DNA from: Choanephora cucurbitarum
Lineage: Eukaryota > Mucoromycota > Mucoromycetes > Mucorales > Choanephoraceae
DNA length: 10,411 bases
Assembly (NCBI GenBank): GCA_025331435.1
Contig: JAIWNI010000342.1
Coordinates: 1 to 10,411, forward strand
Direction: 5' to 3'
Position numbers and translations under genes: made by a program. This document shows, one piece after another, positions 7,384 to 10,411 of the stretch (position 1 is the stretch's first letter; the number at the start of each line of letters is the position of its first letter). The notes under the pieces are model-generated. The model was not told the origin of the DNA. It did not search any database and saw only the letters and a list, made by a program, of their open reading frames with translations.

Positions 7384-7615
7384 TAAAACGAAGGCTGGAA
7401 TCTATGGTACGCTAAAGCAGTGTCCAAATGTGGAATATATAAGGATCTACATTTTATTATAATAAAAAAGCCCTATTTGACAATATACACCCAATAAGCA
7501 TACCTAATTTTAAATGACGCTCGATCTAAAGAAGCCCAATATGGCTATTAAATAGAAGAAGCACGCCATCGTTCTAGTAACTAATAAAGAAACATGTTCA
7601 CTCATACTCTAAAGA
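7384..7615. other. AT-rich spacer with a 16-bp perfect palindrome
   Basis: No gene is seen. The segment contains the perfect palindrome TTTTATTATAATAAAA at 7452-7467 and scattered ATAAA words. It separates the eroded stretch at 7228-7383 from the better preserved coding-like region downstream. Confidence 0.4.
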
Positions 7616-7714
7616 ATGCTCCACACACATTCGTTGATAATTAAACTTAAGCAGAAGCCTACGTATACTCGTAAGGGAAACCCTGCTCAACCATTGGTGA
7701 AATGTCAGAAGGTC

Positions 7715-7792
7715 ACTGTGCTCCAGCACAGTTCAGCTGGTCTCTACCACAGACAACCTGCTACCCAGCACACGGAGCTGTGCTCCAGCACA
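7715..7792. repeat. Two copies of a 15-bp near-palindromic motif
   Basis: CTGTGCTCCAGCACA occurs at 7716-7730 and again at 7778-7792, 62 bp apart. The first copy is extended to an 18-bp inverted repeat (ACTGTGCT, CC, AGCACAGT at 7715-7732). Both lie within the 5' part of the decayed plus-strand gene. Confidence 0.7.
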
Positions 7793-7800
7793 AGTTTTCT

Positions 7801-7846
7801 GCGGTTTGCCTATGATTTCTCATTCGGTTTCATATGCTCAAACCGC
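7801..7846. repeat. 8-bp inverted repeat, hairpin-forming
   Basis: GCGGTTTG at 7801-7808 is the exact reverse complement of CAAACCGC at 7839-7846. A nested CGGTTT/AAACCG pair (from about 7825) gives an alternative stem with flanking TCTC/GAGA. Confidence 0.6.
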
Positions 7847-8170
7847 CGAGAATTTCGGTTATACAGCACAGCTGGCAGTGTGGTCAGTAACAATTCCTGC
7901 GCTGTAGTGTTTGGTCTGTTCTTTGACCTTGAAAAGTCCCCTAAACATGGCGACAACAATCTCTTGGTCTTTAATGAGATTTGTAAAAGTACTGTTGCTG
8001 ATCTCGAGGAGAAGAGTGAAAGCATTGACGAAGAAGGCCATCGTCAAGTGGATGCGCGCGTCCGTAACAAATTTAAGACTATGAAGCGGCATCGCAGGTT
8101 CTTGGCCTTGCCCCAAGAGAATTAAGATGTGAAAAAGGCAAGCTCGTCCAGGGAAAGACGAAGAGCAAGA

Positions 8171-8229
8171 GTGAGTTAATACGGAATTTACATGAGAATC
8201 AAACTTACCGTTATTTTTAATAAAACTAG
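8171..8229 (+). other. Predicted 59-nt intron in the decayed gene
   Basis: It starts GTGAGT and ends AATAAAACTAG, with a CTTAC branch-like element about 30 nt before the acceptor. Removing it joins AGCAAGA to AAACTGG in phase 1. The length is typical of introns in Mucoromycota. Confidence 0.5.
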
Positions 8230-8433
8230 AAACTGGCTATCAGACAGAGTATATTCGAGTCAAGCAAGACCGAACGTTCGAGGGGTTATGGCACGCCCCA
8301 AGAATGTGAGGCTTGTCTTGACATGGCCTACATGTCTGATGATGACGAGGTCGATCCCTTGTTTGTTGGGATCGAAGATCCTGAGGTGAAGAAGGCGTTT
8401 CGCGTCAATGTTTCTTCATGGCGCTCTCAGTTG

Positions 8434-8482
8434 GTAAGTGTATATACGTGTTGAACTTCAATTGTGTTTACAATTCGTTTAG
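8434..8482 (+). other. Predicted 49-nt intron in the decayed gene
   Basis: It has a strong GTAAGT donor and an ATTCGTTTAG acceptor. It is phase 0: the upstream exon ends WRSQL and the downstream exon begins VSTFFWSLD. Both flanking frames are open and protein-like, which makes this the best-supported intron in the window. Confidence 0.7.
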
Positions 8483-8637
8483 GTGTCAACGTTCTTTTGG
8501 AGTCTTGACAGAGCTTACACAGAGCAGACAAGAACTGCCAGAACAAAGCGTGTTGGTATGGTTTCGGCTGTTGCGATTAGAGAGGAGCAGCTTAATGCTC
8601 TTCCTTCCTGGGCTAAACGCTCCTGAACTTCTACTTA

Positions 8638-8643
8638 AATAAA
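8638..8643 (+). terminator. AATAAA polyadenylation signal
   Basis: AATAAA lies 12 nt after the stop codon at 8624-8626 and is followed by T-rich sequence at 8660-8690. It supports this point as the 3' end of the plus-strand gene. Confidence 0.6.
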
Positions 8644-8926
8644 AAGTTGTTAAAAAAACTTCTTGTGTTTCTCTTTTTTTTCTTTACCTTCAATGAGTTC
8701 AGTCAATTGTAACAAAAGTGATTGAATTGCTAAGAGTACATGTTGCATGCAAATGAATTTAAGAAAAAATTGTAGAAAAAATAAAAAGAAAGGAAAAGAA
8801 AGGAAAAGAAAAGAAAAAATGAGGATTTAAAATAACAAGTTTAATTTTGAAAAAAAAATCAGGTCTAACAAACAAATAGAGAAAAAAAAAATCAGGTCTA
8901 ACAAACAAATAGAGAAAAAAAAAAGT
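8644..8926. other. A-rich convergent spacer with purine microsatellite
   Basis: No gene is seen. It lies between the 3' ends of the plus-strand gene and the minus-strand transposase. It holds an imperfect purine repeat of AAAGG/AAAAG units at about 8785-8818 and the 33-bp tandem duplication listed separately. Confidence 0.5.
8849..8925. repeat. 33-bp tandem duplication, two full copies
   Basis: The unit ATCAGGTCTAACAAACAAAT plus AGAGAAAAAAAA occurs twice in a row, with the second copy offset by 33 bp (TC at 8859 and 8892). The two copies are identical apart from A-run length. A trailing A-run followed by GTCTAA at 8925-8930 looks like the start of a third, diverged copy. Near-identity suggests a recent duplication, probably by replication slippage between A-tracts. 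Confidence 0.8.
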
Positions 8927-9385
8927 CTAAGGAATAAGCCTTTGAGGCAAGTGTACTACTACATTAATATCTTGAAGGTGGTTGGTCACTAGAGCAGCAG
9001 GAGCAAAAAGGCTTGTCACGGGTAAGATTGACTCGACAGATTCTGGCTCAAAGGTGTTTTGTACCACTTGCATAAAATTATGCTCTTTGAACTTGTCAAA
9101 GGCTATGCTACATGCTTTAAACCACTTCACATAAGCAAAAGTATGCATGTTAATGAACTTGTCATCGAAGTCTTCATATACATCTAATTCATGACGAAAG
9201 AAAAATTGTATTTGACGACAACGAAACACATATCTACCTCCAACAGAACAACGAACCAACGCAAAAGAACCTCTCTTGTTGGCAGTACTCGAAGCAGTCG
9301 ACTTGTACTTGTTTCCCATTAAGTTAATATCCTTAAACTTCAAGATACGAGAGGGACAGTGGTGGATTTTGTAAGACCAAAGCAC
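8927..9385 (-). pseudogene. C-terminal domain of a tnp2-like (CACTA/EnSpm-type) transposase
   Basis: This 152-codon frame continues the transposase fragment at 9340-9999 after a one-base deletion, so the Met at 9385 is internal and the usable part starts near 9345. Visible family features are LKFKDINLMGNKYKST at the start, the RQIQFFFRHEL strand, HTFAYVKWF (residues 81-89), and the terminal block SILPVTSLFAPAALV followed by NVVVHLPQRLIP and the stop. This layout (a short beta-rich domain with an H-x-x-AYVKWF motif and an ILPV...LP ending) is what I know from the C-terminus of tnp2-family transposase-domain proteins in fungi and plants. It holds no catalytic residues of its own. The stop at 8927 looks like the natural end of the protein. 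Confidence 0.7.
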
Positions 9386-9999
9386 ATTCGTTCATCGATG
9401 AATGTTTCATCGTACTTCTGCTGGTAATAAGTAAGATGATACTGCATGAATGTTTCATCCGCTGTTACTTGCTTGCTGTTGATGGCTGCCAGGGTGTTTG
9501 GGGGAAGAACTTCGTTGCCAACTGACATTCCATGATTCCCGAGTAAATTCAAGTAAGCATCTGCATCAAACTTCATGCAAGCATCAAGGTACTTTTCGTC
9601 ATCTATGCACTTGTCTTTGCTGCTTGAACCAAAGAGATGTCGGCGGATTTCATCGGTAGCAGATAAGGACAAACTTGATTTAAGGGCGTTGACGATATCT
9701 TCACTATGCACTTGCATCAAGAACTTGTGCATATACGTCTTCTCTACACATCCTTTTCTGTTTGTTCTAATGCCCTTTATATCCTGGTTGTAGCGTTCGA
9801 AATTGAAGAGCCAATGATTAGGAGCTGCAGAATAATCTAAGATTGTCTCCTTAACATGCATGGCATAGTGGCAGTTGGCTGTGATCAAGGTTTTGTCTCC
9901 ATAGTCTGGTACAATTGACTTCAGAAACTTCTGCAAATTCAAGTGAGCTTCATCTAGCTCAGCAACAGACAAACAAGGGGACAAATTTAATCTAAAGTT
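9340..9999 (-). pseudogene. Internal part of a tnp2-like (CACTA/EnSpm-type) transposase, 5'-truncated
   Basis: The frame is open from about 9999 but has no ATG at its start; the first possible initiator is a TTG at 9984, so the N-terminal half is missing or lies in an unseen exon. From that TTG, residues 35-66 match the DUF4218-like region of tnp2 transposases: ITANCHYAMHVKETILDY, then HWLFNFERYNQDIKG and TNRKGCVEK. This is the N-x-H...H...FERYN pattern that follows the catalytic core in this family. A TTTAG acceptor-like site just upstream (about 9995) might mark an exon start. At 9340 the frame ends in a stop caused by one missing base near 9343; the protein continues in another frame. No catalytic core is present to the right, so the copy cannot be autonomous. 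Confidence 0.72.
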
Positions 10000-10411
10000 C
10001 TTACTTCAAATCAAAGTAGAAATATTTATTTTTAAAGTAAGTACGCATAAGTAAATGCGTAAATCAATTATGGCTTAAAGTCAAAAAGAAAACTAATCTT
10101 CCTTTAATGCAAGAACTATCTACATTATTATACTTAAAAGCTCAATCATTTCAAACAAATAAACTGATTTTATTATTTGTCGGCTGAAAATAAAATTTAT
10201 CTACATTTTTTGTATTAGATTTACAAAAAAACACTGCAATCGATGCTCAATTAGAGATAACTCATAAAATGTTTTCAAATACGATTATATTTGACGGTTC
10301 TATAAAACTAAAAGTAAAGCAAGGTAAACAATGAATTATATGCAATTAAATAGAAATAAAATATAGAAATTTGGCAACTATTTTGAAAACAAACTGATCT
10401 TTTTTAACTTT
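10000..10411. other. AT-rich non-coding segment with short inverted repeats
   Basis: No gene and no upstream transposase exon is visible on either strand. The segment contains a 7-bp perfect inverted repeat with a 6-nt loop (TACGCAT and ATGCGTA at 10042-10061), and a second pair (ATTTTAT at 10167-10173, ATAAAAT at 10190-10196). TCTACATT occurs twice, near 10119 and 10200. Confidence 0.45.

Larger units (their letters stand above)
7616..8626 (+). pseudogene. Decayed plus-strand gene of unknown family with two short introns
   Basis: I do not recognise the protein. The upstream part is a 169-codon frame (7616-8125); its charged end, LEEKSESIDEEGHRQVDAR, looks like real coding sequence. Near 8076 one base seems to be missing: the next frame then reads DYEAASQVLGLAPRELRC up to a GTGAGT donor at 8171. 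The exon at 8230-8433 first reads TGYQTEYIRVKQDRTFEGLW. One extra base near 8300 shifts it into ECEACLDMAYMSDDDEVDP and onward. A second intron (8434-8482) joins in phase to VSTFFWSLDRAYTEQTR, ending LNALPSWAKRS and a stop at 8624. AATAAA follows 12 nt later, so the 3' end is convincing. Codon-like structure, consensus splice sites and a compact 3' UTR argue for a once-real host or element gene. The start is uncertain: the ATG at 7616 may be fortuitous. The function is unknown; a CxxC pair and an acidic patch are the only visible motifs. Confidence 0.55.

Noticed and set aside
7810..8116. Minus-strand frames of 71 and 85 codons
   Set aside because: They are antisense to the plus-strand gene, which has splice sites, a stop and a poly(A) signal.
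8265..8290. GTTCGAGG, a possible tRNA T-arm
   Set aside because: No acceptor stem, D-arm or anticodon arm can be placed around it; it lies in an exon.
8192..8389. 65-codon plus-strand frame across the first intron
   Set aside because: It starts inside the predicted 59-nt intron and is out of phase with the better coding frames.
8418..8642. 74-codon plus-strand frame
   Set aside because: It reads straight through the GTAAGT-to-TTTAG intron; the spliced frame is more protein-like.
9575..9793. 72-codon plus-strand frame
   Set aside because: It is antisense to the transposase fragment, which carries clear tnp2-like motifs.
1..10411. CRISPR array or bacterial-type system
   Set aside because: There are no regularly spaced repeats, and all recognisable genes are eukaryotic mobile-element genes.

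Overview
The window looks like repeat-rich, AT-rich DNA from a filamentous fungus. The best fit is an early-diverging one (Mucoromycota, probably Mucorales). This is inferred from the Ty3/gypsy chromovirus type, the fungal-style tnp2-like transposase and two very short introns (59 and 49 nt) with consensus splice sites. No bacterial operon, tRNA, rRNA or CRISPR array was seen, and no gene looks like an intact host housekeeping gene.

Layout. Positions 1 to about 5040 hold one Ty3/gypsy chromodomain retrotransposon on the minus strand, cut by the left edge. Reading from right to left there is a probable 5' LTR/promoter (about 4716-5039, with a TATA box and AATAAA), gag plus aspartic protease (4700-2799), reverse transcriptase (RT) and RNase H in two frames (2893-2501 and 2511-1261), and integrase plus chromodomain (1313 to beyond position 1). 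Gag-protease and integrase-chromodomain are open throughout. Pol is broken by +1 frame changes near 2512 and 1314, and a third +1 change separates protease from RT. The protease active site reads Asp-Cys-Gly. This copy is therefore probably no longer autonomous, although most of its domains are well preserved.

Positions 5040-7160 hold no intact gene. There is a heavily decayed stretch resembling Ty1/copia integrase (about 5567-5800, plus strand), then a long pyrimidine-rich segment. Positions 7160-8645 hold a decayed plus-strand gene of unknown family. Its 3' end is clear (two short introns, stop at 8624, AATAAA at 8638), its upstream part is broken by apparent frameshifts, and its start is unclear.

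After an A-rich spacer with a 33-bp tandem duplication, 8927-9999 on the minus strand holds the C-terminal part of a CACTA/EnSpm-type (tnp2-like) DNA transposase. It is split by a one-base deletion and has no catalytic N-terminal half. Positions 10000-10411 are AT-rich, with short inverted repeats and no gene.

Taken together this is a graveyard of nested or adjacent mobile elements from two or three classes around one decayed gene. I found no convincing new defence or biosynthetic system. The points most worth following are the uniform +1 breaks in the chromovirus, its Asp-Cys-Gly protease site, its intact chromodomain cage, the absence of a tRNA-type primer site, and the unidentified plus-strand gene.
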